Assembly (NCBI GenBank): GCA_001464735.1
Contig: LNDU01000037.1
Span: 29,250 to 93,249, forward strand
From: Nitrospira sp. Ga0074138
GTDB lineage: Bacteria > Nitrospirota > Nitrospiria > Nitrospirales > Nitrospiraceae
Reading direction: 5' to 3'
DNA: 64,000 bases
Position 1 is the first letter of the stretch, and the number at the start of each line of letters is the position of its first letter. Under the pieces are notes generated by a model, which worked only from the letters and a program-made list of their open reading frames with translations, did no database searches and was not told where the DNA came from. Positions 45,294 through 53,673 of the stretch are shown here, piece by piece. The position numbers and the translations under genes were made by a program.

Positions 45294-48200
45294 ATGACGT
45301 TGCTCATAAGGATGGGTTGTGCGCTTCTGTTTGCCGCATTAGTGACCGCCTGGGACGGAATCGGGGCGGCATCCGTTGCGACTCCGACTGCTGCAACACC
45401 CACGAGACAGGCCATCACCGCCACAATGCTGGGGATGCCGCTCCAGTTTGAAATCAATCAGGGCCAGGTCGATGCCCAGGTCAAGTTTCTCGCGAGAGGC
45501 AGCGGTTACACTCTGTTCCTGACGCCGACGGAATCGGTGATGGTGCTCACTGGGCGTGAAGCGTCAAGCGTGAAGCGTGAAGCGGAGTCTGACCCGACAG
45601 ATGTCATGGGCCATGAGTCGCAGGAGTACAAGCACAGCGTGGTGCGGATGAAGCTCGAAGGAGCGAATCCCTCGCCGGCTATCGATGGGCTGGAACAGCT
45701 TCCCGGCATGGTGAACTATTTCATCGGCAACGATCCGGCGAAGTGGCGCACGAAGATCTCGACCTATGCCAAGGTGCAGTATCAAGAAGTCTATCCCGGC
45801 ATCGACCTGGCGTACTACGGAAATCAAGGCAAGTTGGAATACGACTTCATTGTCGAGCCGGGAGCCGATCCAAGCCGGATCAAACTGGCCTTCGAGGGAA
45901 CGTCCGACATCACGGTCGCCGAGAGCGGCGATCTGCTCCTGACCACAGCGCTGGGCGATGTGCGTCTTCAGAAGCCGATCGTCTATCAGCTCGGGCAGAA
46001 CGGGCACAAGACCTTGGTGGCGGGGAATTATGTCGTTGTCGCGCCATCGCATCACTCATCAATGGCTTCCCACTCTTCACCGACAGAGACTGTCGGTATT
46101 CATCTCGCGGCCTACGATCACAGCAAACCGGTGGTGATCGACCCAGTCATTGTCTACAGTACCTACCTGGGGGGTAGCTCCGCTGAGAGTGGACGTGGCA
46201 TTGCGGTGGATGGTGCCGGGTCAGCTTACATCACGGGGGACACAATCTCTCCAAATTTTCCTGTGCTGTCAGCGAGCCAAGGGGGACTTGCCGGCGTTAC
46301 TGACGCCTTTGTGACCAAACTCGATGCCACGGGGACTCGGGTCTACAGCACGTATCTGGGTGGCAGCGGTTCCGATCTTGGATATGGCATCGCGGTGGAT
46401 AGCGCCGGATCGGCCTACATTACGGGACAGACAGCTTCCCCCAACTTTCCCGTGTTGTCCGCGAGCCAAGGCGTGTTCGCAGGAGGAAGTTTTGACGCCT
46501 TTGTCACGAAGCTCGATGCCACGGGGGTTCGGGTCTACAGCTCGTATCTGGGTGGCAGCAATACCGATGAGGGACGTGGCATCGCGGTGGATGGCACCGG
46601 GTCAGCCTACGTTACGGGTGAGACACAGTCTTCAAATTTCCCCGTGCTGTCCGCGAGCCAAGGAATCTTCGCAGGAGGCGCTGACGTTTTTGTGACCAAG
46701 TTTAACGCGGTGGGTGCTCGGGGCTACAGCACGTTCTTGGGTGGTAGCAGTGTGGATTTTGGGTTGGGCATCGCGGTGGATAGCGCCGGGGCGGCCTACG
46801 TCACGGGGTACACCATCTCCCCGAATTTTCCCGTGCTGTCCGCGAGCCAGGGGGCACTGGCAGGAAGTGTTGATGCCTTTGTCACCAAGCTCGATGCTGC
46901 GGGATCTCGCGTTTACAGCACCTATCTTGGTGGCATCCATACTGATGAGGGGCATGGCATCGCGGTGGATGGTGCGGGGGCGGCCTACGTCACGGGGCGA
47001 ACGGACTCCCCGAATTTTCCCGTGCTATCCGCGAGCCAAGGGGTGATCGCAGGACATATTGATGCCTTTGTTACTAAGCTTAATGCTGTTGGAGCTCGGG
47101 TGTATAGCACTTACCTGGGTGGCGACAATCAGGATGAGGCCCGTGGCATCGCGGTGGACGGTGCCGGGGCGGCCTACGTCACGGGGCGGACTGCTTCCTC
47201 GAACTTTCCCGTGCTGTCCGCGAGCCAAGGGGTATACGGAGGACTTACCGATGCGTTTGTCACCAAGTTCGATACTGCAGGGGTTCGCATCTACAGCACC
47301 TTCCTGGGTGGAAGCGGGTCCGATCTTGGATACGGCATCGCGGTGGATGGTGCTGGGGCTGCCTACGTCACGGGGCAGACAGGTTCCCTAAACTTTCCCG
47401 TGCTGTCCGCGAGTCAAGGGGGACACGCAGGATCTGGTGATGCCTTTGTCACCAAGCTCGTAGACAAGCCCATTGCGAATGCCGGTTCCGATCAAAGCGC
47501 CCCTGAAGGCACATTGGTGACGCTGGATGGCTCCGGCAGCACGGCGACAAACCTCACTTACCAGTGGACGCAAATCAGTGGCCCCCCGGTTTTTCTGGCC
47601 AATCACGGTTCCTCGAACCCGACGTTCACAGCCCCCCACGTTTCGCCGGCTGGGGACATGCTGACCTTCGAACTGCGTGTGTGCGAAGGGACCAGTACGA
47701 CGAACTGCAGCGATCCCGATTCTGTGAACGTTCGAGTGACCAACGTCAATCAACCGCCGGTCTCCGATGCCGGACTAGACCGGACAGTGCAGGAAGGCAG
47801 CCCGGTCATGTTGGACGGCAGCGGGAGCTTCGACCCGGACCTTGAAACGTTGACCTATCACTGGGTGCAGACTGGAGGACCGGCTGTGGCGCTCAGTGAC
47901 ACCCATGCCGTGCTGCCGAGCTTTGTGGCGCCCAACGTTGGTCCGGCCGAGGCAACGCTCGTCTTCAACCTCACCGTGACCGATCCCCACGCCCTCACCG
48001 GCTCAAAGTCCGTCTCGATTCACATCTCCAACGTGAATCAAATCCCGACGGCCCACGCCGGGCCTGATCAGACAGTGAATGAGCAGACCGGCGTGACCTT
48101 GAATGGGTCGTTGAGTGCCGATCCAGACCTCGATCCCCTTCACTTTACCTGGAACCAAACCGGCGGTCCCCCGGTTTCCTTAACCGGAGCCAACACCGCG

Positions 48201-48710
48201 ACTCCGACGTTTACGTCTCCACCTGTGGGTGTGGGCGGAGTCAACCTGACCTTCCAACTCGTCGTCTCCGACGGTCAGGCCCTCAGTGCGGCTGATACTG
48301 CGGTCGTGCATGTTCAGGATACGAACGATCCCCCGGTCTGTACTTTGGCCCATCCCAGTGTAGCGAGTCTCTGGCCGCCCAATCATACGATGGTGCCGGT
48401 GGGGATCATGGGCATTAGCGAGCCGAATGATCAGGCCATTACCATCACCTTCTCGGTAGTCACGCAAGATGAACCGGTGAACGGCTTGGGCGGCGGGGAC
48501 ACGGGCCCGGACGCCGCCATTTCCGGGAACCATATCTTGTTGCGGGCCGAGCGGGCTGGCTCGGGCAACGGACGGGTGTACGTCGTGCGCTTTACCGCGA
48601 CCGATGAACATGGCGCTGGTTGTAACGGCACAGTCAAGATCGGCGTGCCGCGCGCCAAGCAGGACGACGCTGTCGAAGGAGCACAGCTCTACAACTCCTT
48701 CGTGCCGTAG
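45294..48710 (+). CDS. Large SBBP beta-propeller/PKD surface protein
   Basis: 1138 residues from ATG 45294, chosen by the strong AGGAGGG ribosome site. Signal segment near residues 5-30, then an N-terminal SBBP-associated domain (about 40-280: FEINQGQVDAQVKFLARGSGYTLFLTPTE, MVNYFIGNDPAKWRTKI). Seven NFPVLSASQG-containing SBBP repeats of about 57 residues each form a probable beta-propeller. Three PKD-like domains follow (NAGSDQSAPEG, SDAGLDRTVQEG, HAGPDQTVNEQ). The last 130 residues are a cysteine-containing C-terminal domain. Secreted, probably adhesive or binding; driven by putative sigma-54 promoter A. Confidence 0.85.
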   Translation: MTLLIRMGCALLFAALVTAWDGIGAASVATPTAATPTRQAITATMLGMPLQFEINQGQVDAQVKFLARGSGYTLFLTPTESVMVLTGREASSVKREAESDPTDVMGHESQEYKHSVVRMKLEGANPSPAIDGLEQLPGMVNYFIGNDPAKWRTKISTYAKVQYQEVYPGIDLAYYGNQGKLEYDFIVEPGADPSRIKLAFEGTSDITVAESGDLLLTTALGDVRLQKPIVYQLGQNGHKTLVAGNYVVVAPSHHSSMASHSSPTETVGIHLAAYDHSKPVVIDPVIVYSTYLGGSSAESGRGIAVDGAGSAYITGDTISPNFPVLSASQGGLAGVTDAFVTKLDATGTRVYSTYLGGSGSDLGYGIAVDSAGSAYITGQTASPNFPVLSASQGVFAGGSFDAFVTKLDATGVRVYSSYLGGSNTDEGRGIAVDGTGSAYVTGETQSSNFPVLSASQGIFAGGADVFVTKFNAVGARGYSTFLGGSSVDFGLGIAVDSAGAAYVTGYTISPNFPVLSASQGALAGSVDAFVTKLDAAGSRVYSTYLGGIHTDEGHGIAVDGAGAAYVTGRTDSPNFPVLSASQGVIAGHIDAFVTKLNAVGARVYSTYLGGDNQDEARGIAVDGAGAAYVTGRTASSNFPVLSASQGVYGGLTDAFVTKFDTAGVRIYSTFLGGSGSDLGYGIAVDGAGAAYVTGQTGSLNFPVLSASQGGHAGSGDAFVTKLVDKPIANAGSDQSAPEGTLVTLDGSGSTATNLTYQWTQISGPPVFLANHGSSNPTFTAPHVSPAGDMLTFELRVCEGTSTTNCSDPDSVNVRVTNVNQPPVSDAGLDRTVQEGSPVMLDGSGSFDPDLETLTYHWVQTGGPAVALSDTHAVLPSFVAPNVGPAEATLVFNLTVTDPHALTGSKSVSIHISNVNQIPTAHAGPDQTVNEQTGVTLNGSLSADPDLDPLHFTWNQTGGPPVSLTGANTATPTFTSPPVGVGGVNLTFQLVVSDGQALSAADTAVVHVQDTNDPPVCTLAHPSVASLWPPNHTMVPVGIMGISEPNDQAITITFSVVTQDEPVNGLGGGDTGPDAAISGNHILLRAERAGSGNGRVYVVRFTATDEHGAGCNGTVKIGVPRAKQDDAVEGAQLYNSFVP
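45554..45585. repeat. In-frame GCGTGAAGC short repeat inside the SBBP gene
   Basis: Three copies of GCGTGAAGC plus one variant GCGTCAAGC in 32 bases, encoding EASSVKREAE. The unit resembles the intergenic CAGCT/AGTGCTG-type repeats in style but sits within coding sequence without shifting the frame. Confidence 0.6.
46140..47460 (+). repeat. Seven-unit coding repeat (about 170-190 bp each)
   Basis: The phrase CCCGTGCTGTCCGCGAGCCA recurs with few changes about every 180 bases (first near 46260, last near 47398). The DNA is almost as conserved as the protein, indicating recent duplication or gene conversion. Confidence 0.85.
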
Positions 48711-48717
48711 CAGATAC

Positions 48718-48752
48718 TGAAGCGGGAGTTATCACGTATGGCTCCCGCTTCA
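48718..48752 (+). terminator. Hairpin after the SBBP gene
   Basis: TGAAGCGGGAG and CTCCCGCTTCA form an 11-bp perfect stem with a 13-base loop, 8 bp after the stop. No T-run follows, so it is a terminator or mRNA end stabiliser. Confidence 0.6.
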
Positions 48753-48789
48753 AGTAAGGGACATAGGAGATGAAGGTGGTCTGCCGTGT

Positions 48790-48824
48790 GAATCGGATTG
48801 GATTCAGTGAATCTGTTTCGATTC
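48790..48824 (+). promoter_or_regulatory. Tandem palindromic dyad, putative site C
   Basis: GAATC-N6-GATTC at 48790-48805 and again at 48809-48824. Both halves are perfect palindromes in the outer five bases, and the sequence parallels sites A and B (TGAATCTGTTT is shared with B). I found no convincing GG-N10-GC promoter about 190 bp downstream. Confidence 0.5.
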
Positions 48825-49056
48825 AGCCGATTTGTGCAATGAGTAGAAGACAGCCAGGCGTGACTCACTTGAATTCATCTGAAATGGCGGCAATTTCTAC
48901 GTATGAATTGCCGGATGAGTGAATCAAGACTCAGGAGGCCGGCGAGAGCACGAAATTTGCTGAGGCTTGGACAACATACCCCAGGCCGGGGTCAGACTGG
49001 ATTCGCCCTATCCAGCCGCCCATCTCCTTGTGAGGTTCCGGCCTGGGCCGGCGAGT

Positions 49057-49085
49057 CCGGCGGTGATCTCCCAGATCACCGCCGG
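49057..49085. repeat. Strong intergenic hairpin
   Basis: CCGGCGGTGATCT and AGATCACCGCCGG form a perfect 13-bp stem closed by CCC. It lies in a gene-free stretch between the SBBP gene and 49237. No T-run follows; it may be an RNA structure or a REP-like palindrome. Confidence 0.6.
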
Positions 49086-49236
49086 GTGTCGTCTGATACG
49101 TGGGCGAGGAAACGCATGCCGGAAAGAGGATGAACTGAGACGCATCGTGGAATATACGCAGGGCATCAGGAAAGGAGCGGTTCCTTGGCCATCACGATAG
49201 TGCCGTTGACAAACTGAAAAAAGGGGATGAGGTCGC

Positions 49237-49455
49237 ATGAATGTGAAAGGGTTCATCATGGAAGACGATCACGGAAAGGAATTCGTCGTGGTATGCGAGA
49301 GGCCGTATAGGCAGCCGGAAAAAGTCTTCGCGCTTAGAGGCTGGCAACGACGGCGGATGATTCCGCTGCACTGTACAGGGCAAGAGCTTCGCCAAATCAC
49401 CGGCGGAGTGCTGAGCACACTCGATGATTTGTGTCAAAGCCTCCGGAGGGGGTGA
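49237..49455 (+). CDS. Small hypothetical protein
   Basis: 72 residues with GAGG 4 bases before the ATG. It has the pattern of a small beta-alpha domain (GFIMEDDHGKEFVVVCERP, then HCTGQELRQITGGVLSTLDDLCQSL) and a basic centre (WQRRRM). No signal. No family recognised. It precedes the LuxR-type regulator gene. Confidence 0.55.
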   Translation: MNVKGFIMEDDHGKEFVVVCERPYRQPEKVFALRGWQRRRMIPLHCTGQELRQITGGVLSTLDDLCQSLRRG

Positions 49456-49582
49456 GGATTCACAAGGTAGAACCCTGCATCATTCTGGCTTAGTAAGGGG
49501 GGCTCGCGCAGGAGGCGCGGGTGACTGTTGTGCCGGTAAAGTGCTTGCATCGTTCATCATTCATTAACCAAATGGATATCTA

Positions 49583-50293
49583 GTGGTGGAGCGATCGATT
49601 CAACTACAAGAACGAGCTCGTGTGGTTTTGATCGACGAGTCGAGTTTCGTGCTTGAAGGGCTACAGGTGGCCCTGTCAAAGAGCAGTCGTATTCTTGTCG
49701 CCGGCACCGCGCGCACCGAACAGGAGGCTGCCGCTCTGGTGCGGACCTGTCAGCCGGATGTGGCGGTGTTGGATGTTCGGGTAGGGCCAACGAGTGGCAT
49801 CACTCTCTGCAGGGTCTTCCGCGAAGCGTATCCGAACACCGCCGTTCTCTTCTTCACCAGTGATGACGACAGGCACACCCTGAAGTCTGCCATTCTTGCC
49901 GGCGCCCAGGGCTACGTGCTGAAGGATGCGTCGGAGGAAGCCATTGTAAAGGGTATTGAAATCGTCGCAGCCGGCCAAGCAATCATGGACGAGCGATTGA
50001 CACCGCAGCTTCTTGCATGGGTTCGGGAGGGAAAGCGGACTGCACCACGCGAGCGAGTGGAAGATTGCTCAAGCGCTGATCGTCGAATCCTCTCGTTTAT
50101 TGCAGCAGGAAAAAGCAACAAAGAGATTGCACGGGAACTGAACGTCACGCCGGGTGCTGTGACGGCTCGCCTTCGGGCAGTCTACAAGCGCTTGAAGATT
50201 TCGAGGAGATCGGAAGCGGTGAGGTACTTTGTACAGTGGGAAAAAGGACTGTGTGGGCATACGAACCATTCTCATTCAACGGCTCATCTATAG
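49583..50293 (+). CDS. LuxR/NarL-type response regulator
   Basis: 236 residues, GTG start. Receiver domain with VVLIDESSFVLEGL, phospho-acceptor Asp in VAVLDVRVGPTSGI and Lys in GYVLKDASEE. The C-terminal helix-turn-helix is of LuxR type (RRILSFIAAGKSNKEIARELNVTPGAVTARLRAVYKRL). The first acidic pocket has a single Asp-Glu pair (DES). No kinase is adjacent; it may be an orphan. The C-terminal His-rich tail (HTNHSHSTAHL) is unusual. Confidence 0.9.
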   Translation: MVERSIQLQERARVVLIDESSFVLEGLQVALSKSSRILVAGTARTEQEAAALVRTCQPDVAVLDVRVGPTSGITLCRVFREAYPNTAVLFFTSDDDRHTLKSAILAGAQGYVLKDASEEAIVKGIEIVAAGQAIMDERLTPQLLAWVREGKRTAPRERVEDCSSADRRILSFIAAGKSNKEIARELNVTPGAVTARLRAVYKRLKISRRSEAVRYFVQWEKGLCGHTNHSHSTAHL

Positions 50294-50420
50294 CCCAAGC
50301 CAATTACCATACTGACTGATTGCATTTCTCCGCGATCGCCGTCCGCTAAAGCCTTGCGGGAACACAAAAGAGTCGCTCCAATGCGTGTTACCACCTTCTC
50401 CACAGCCTCCTGTCCCGATG

Positions 50421-50459
50421 AGATGAATCCAATTGGATACTGAATCTGTTTAGATACAT
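50421..50459 (+). promoter_or_regulatory. Tandem dyad, putative sigma-54 activator site B
   Basis: GAATC-N6-GATAC at 50425-50440 and 50442-50457, one base between, then ATTT. Same order and spacing as site A and 190 bp upstream of the -24 element at 50611. Confidence 0.7.
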
Positions 50460-50608
50460 TTTCTGGATCGGGTGTTTCTCCACTGTCATTCGAACGATGT
50501 TTCGATTGACTGCTCGATGTCTTGCAGATCTATTTCTACCGCGTCGTATGTTCGCTATTTGCAATTCGAGCGTTAAGGGAAGGCACTCCCAGTTCAAGTG
50601 AGGCATTC

Positions 50609-50626
50609 CTGGTATGAAACTGGCAT
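50609..50626 (+). promoter_or_regulatory. Putative sigma-54 (-24/-12) promoter B
   Basis: CCTGGTATGAAACTGGCATT: GG at 50611-50612, ten bases, GC at 50623-50624. TGGxATGAAACTGGCAT is identical to promoter A. Predicted start about 50636, about 75 bases before the lipoprotein gene. Confidence 0.7.
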
Positions 50627-50709
50627 TACATCTGGGCTAATGACTCCAGGATAGAATCAGCCAACAAGCCCACCCTTCTGGCCATCATTTCAAGCAACAG
50701 GATTTTTGA

Positions 50710-51186
50710 ATGATCGTTACGCTGACTCATAGCGCTGTGCGGATTCAGGCCATCGTTCTGGTGATGCTGTGCGGAGGATGCGGATCGTCTGCCCCTGACG
50801 AATCTGCGCGTCCACAGTCACCGCCGATAGTAAGCACAAGCCTCGACCAGAAGGCAGGTGCTCCTCATTCGCTGCCGGTGGGCGATACGGCCATGGTTGA
50901 GAAGAAGACCGAATGGAATGTCAGCGGCGCTGCGCCCGTGAACCAATCAGAACGACGAACTCCGGTATCAATTTCCCCCATTCCGCTTTCCGTGGCCAAG
51001 GATCTGCAATCCCCCGAAGGCCGTGACCGCTATCGAGCGTTGGATTACTGGGAAGCCAAGGATAGTAAGGCCCCGCTCGATCCTGTGTTCGAAGCCATGG
51101 AAGATGATGATCCCGCGGTGCGGGCCAAAGCTACGGCGATTGTCGAACAATACTGGGCTGCGGAGCAGGAGAAGACAGTGAGGTGA
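50710..51186 (+). CDS. Lipoprotein with HEAT-like C-terminus
   Basis: 158 residues. Lipobox in IVLVMLCGGCG gives a lipidated N-terminal Cys. A disordered Pro/Ser linker (about 30-90) leads to a short HEAT-like segment (RDRYRALDYWEAKDSKAPLDPVFEAMEDDDPAVRAKATAIVEQYW). It lies directly downstream of promoter B and before the cupredoxin gene, with which it may be co-expressed. Confidence 0.72.
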   Translation: MIVTLTHSAVRIQAIVLVMLCGGCGSSAPDESARPQSPPIVSTSLDQKAGAPHSLPVGDTAMVEKKTEWNVSGAAPVNQSERRTPVSISPIPLSVAKDLQSPEGRDRYRALDYWEAKDSKAPLDPVFEAMEDDDPAVRAKATAIVEQYWAAEQEKTVR

Positions 51187-51193
51187 AGAGGCG

Positions 51194-51211
51194 CGAGCCA
51201 CACGTGGCTCG
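51194..51211. repeat. Short perfect hairpin after the lipoprotein gene
   Basis: CGAGCCAC and GTGGCTCG form an 8-bp stem around AC, 8 bp after the stop. No T-run follows. It could be a weak terminator or processing site between the lipoprotein and cupredoxin genes. Confidence 0.5.
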
Positions 51212-51344
51212 GGTATTGCCGGCAATGGTCAGTGAAATGGCCGGAGGAAGGGGGGCGGTAACCGAGGAAAGAGAGTTCGTCGAGTTTTGTTTGTGTCGTA
51301 ATGAAAGAAGAGGGTGCTGTTAGTTCAAAATTGGAGGAGGCAAG

Positions 51345-53414
51345 ATGAAGTCAATTCGAATATTACTCACGGCAGTTGGATTACTGTATGGCGCGAGTGA
51401 TTGGGCCGCTGCCGCGGAGGTCAACTTTAAGGTGACCGATATACCAGGGCATTTCTTTGATCTTGATGGCATGGACAACCCGTATAAGGCGACCCGCTCC
51501 CTGGCCATTGTTCCTCCTGGCACCAAAATTAATTTTTGGCAAGATATTGGCGGCGTGAAAGTTGCCGAAAGCAAGCATACTGTGACGAGCCTGCTCTGGC
51601 CGTCGACTGCGCTGCCGGGCGAAAGGATCGACCAGGTCTCAGCGAATCAGGATAATCATGACGTGACTCTGACGACTCCGGGCTTGTATGTCTATCTATG
51701 CAAGCTCCATCCCTACATGCTCGGTGCAGTCATCGTTGACAACCCGGCAACGACGACAATAAACAGCCAGGGGAAAACGGTACCGGCATACGACATCGGT
51801 GACCAGCTCACGTTGTTGGTTAAGCGCGAGGTGACGGATACAAACCTGACCTTTGACAGCAATTCCAATCTGGGGTTGCGGGCCTTGCGCGCGTTTTTCA
51901 TTGTGACTACCCCATCCAATTGGAAAGACTATACCAAGGTGGGACAACCCTATAAGCCGGCCTATCCGGCCGTGCCGGTGGTCGTGACCGGCGGCGCTGT
52001 CGTCCCCGATCTCAATGCGGCGCTCCAAGCGACATTCGACGGCGACACGATTGCAGCCCAGAAGAAGCCTGCTATCAATGGGATTGGAGAGATCTGGGTC
52101 GACACCCAGTTTGAGCTGAGTGAGAAGAAAGGGCCGAACTTCCCTGGAACGATGACCGTGGTGTCAGCTACGAGTTGGAATGTGAAGCGCAAAATCGCAT
52201 TACCTGAGCAGAAGATGAATCACGGACATAACTTCTGGCCAAGCCACGATCAAAAGGAGATCTATCAAACCGAGTGGCAGGGCAATAGCCTCTATGTGAT
52301 CAATCGGAGTAACGGGAAGCTCATTCAGGAGCTCGATCTCATCAACGGATCTGAAGTCGGGAGCAAAGGGATCAAGTGCCATGATCCCGCCCACGTGATG
52401 ACGCGGGTTGATACGCAGCAAGTGCATACGGGGTGCAACGGGGATGATGGGGTGCTGGAACTGAACCGGCTGCCGAACGGCATGTTGCAGGTTAATCGGC
52501 TAATCTCGATGCAAGATCCTGCTCATCCCACCAAGCAAACCCAGCCTCATGCCCATTGGATGGGGTTCGACGGCCATCACATGGTCACTCCCAACTCCAA
52601 TTCGGCGGACTCGACGCTGTACGAGTTCACTGGTCTGACGACGGGCCAGGTCCTGTCGAAACATGAGACCGGAGCGGTGTCCATTGCGAGCGGCATGATG
52701 CCGGATTCGAGCAAATACTACGTCACGAACTACCTGGGCCACTCAATCTCCGTAATGAATGGCCCGCATGTGTTAACTAACTATACCGGCACTGGTGGCC
52801 TCAAAGGCGCTGGCCCATATCAACCAGGAGAAAAGATCAAGGACATTAACCTGCTCCAGGGCTATGACCCGAAAACCGGATGCACGGCGGCTTGCGTGGA
52901 CGGCCTGATCGGCGGGTTCCCGGTGCAGATTCCCGTCAGCCCGGATGGGAAATTTGCCATCACAGGGAATACCCTGGGGGGCACGATTTCTATTGTGGAT
53001 ACGGCCACTGATACCCTGGTGCGGCTCATTCCCTGCGATCCGGGCTGCCACGGAGTGAACTTTGGGGCGAAAAAAGGCGGCGGGTACTATGCCTATGTCA
53101 CCCCAAAATTTGCCAACCGGCTGATCGTGCTTGATTACGATCCAGGCAATCTTGGCACTGTGGAAAATGTGAAGGCGAATGCCCAAATCGTCGGGGCGGT
53201 GGTGCTGGAGAACGATAATGTCCCGAAGGATGATCAGATCATCGGCAACAAGGGCCAGGGCTCCCAGGGCGTCATGCCGATCCCCAATGTCTATAACGGC
53301 TGGGTGCAGAAGTTGCCCGGATCCTATAAGGCCCAGTTGACAAAGGAACAGCGGAATCCGATCGGCAAGAAAGGCCATAAGCATCACGGGGATGATGACG
53401 ACCACGATGAATAA
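51345..53414 (+). CDS. Secreted cupredoxin fused to a beta-propeller
   Basis: 689 residues, ribosome site GGAGGAGG. Signal peptide to about residue 24. The cupredoxin domain (25-135) has all type-1 copper ligands: H78 (SKHTV), then C119, H122 and M125 in CKLHPYM. The remaining 500 residues are a YVTN/Nos-type beta-propeller (NMHGHNFWPSH-like segment at about 290, SVMNGPHVL, GKFAITGNTLGGTISIVDTATDTLVRL, CDPGCHGVNFG). The C-terminus is His/Asp-rich (KKGHKHHGDDDDHDE), which may bind metal. Likely a periplasmic electron-transfer or copper protein. It follows the putative sigma-54 lipoprotein gene. Confidence 0.88.
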   Translation: MKSIRILLTAVGLLYGASDWAAAAEVNFKVTDIPGHFFDLDGMDNPYKATRSLAIVPPGTKINFWQDIGGVKVAESKHTVTSLLWPSTALPGERIDQVSANQDNHDVTLTTPGLYVYLCKLHPYMLGAVIVDNPATTTINSQGKTVPAYDIGDQLTLLVKREVTDTNLTFDSNSNLGLRALRAFFIVTTPSNWKDYTKVGQPYKPAYPAVPVVVTGGAVVPDLNAALQATFDGDTIAAQKKPAINGIGEIWVDTQFELSEKKGPNFPGTMTVVSATSWNVKRKIALPEQKMNHGHNFWPSHDQKEIYQTEWQGNSLYVINRSNGKLIQELDLINGSEVGSKGIKCHDPAHVMTRVDTQQVHTGCNGDDGVLELNRLPNGMLQVNRLISMQDPAHPTKQTQPHAHWMGFDGHHMVTPNSNSADSTLYEFTGLTTGQVLSKHETGAVSIASGMMPDSSKYYVTNYLGHSISVMNGPHVLTNYTGTGGLKGAGPYQPGEKIKDINLLQGYDPKTGCTAACVDGLIGGFPVQIPVSPDGKFAITGNTLGGTISIVDTATDTLVRLIPCDPGCHGVNFGAKKGGGYYAYVTPKFANRLIVLDYDPGNLGTVENVKANAQIVGAVVLENDNVPKDDQIIGNKGQGSQGVMPIPNVYNGWVQKLPGSYKAQLTKEQRNPIGKKGHKHHGDDDDHDE

Positions 53415-53457
53415 GGCTGAGTAAGGGACAAGCTGCTTAGCCCACCAATGTAACAAC

Positions 53458-53494
53458 CCCCGGTGGCGACGGGTTCATGTCGTCGGCACCGGGG
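53458..53494 (+). terminator. Hairpin after the cupredoxin gene
   Basis: CCCCGGTG and CACCGGGG enclose a further GACG/CGTC pairing. A pyrimidine-rich tail (ACCTCTCTTCTT) follows. Probable terminator of the cupredoxin transcript. Confidence 0.6.
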
Positions 53495-53673
53495 ACCTCT
53501 CTTCTTACTCCTTCCTATAGCTGGCCCCGCAGAACTGTCCTTGCCCGGGGGATGTATTGTTACGAAATAGGTGAGAAGCGGTGTCCCACCGACATGCCCC
53601 CCCGTGGTCAGTCTGGGTCAGTGACGGTGGGGAGGGCCTGACAGTTGTCGTGCGAGTGAGGTGTTGATGCAGC

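Noticed and set aside
49531..49552. Possible -24/-12 promoter before the LuxR-type gene (GG, ten bases, GC)
   Set aside because: Spacing fits, but the -24 part (CCGGTAAA) is poor and no dyad lies upstream.
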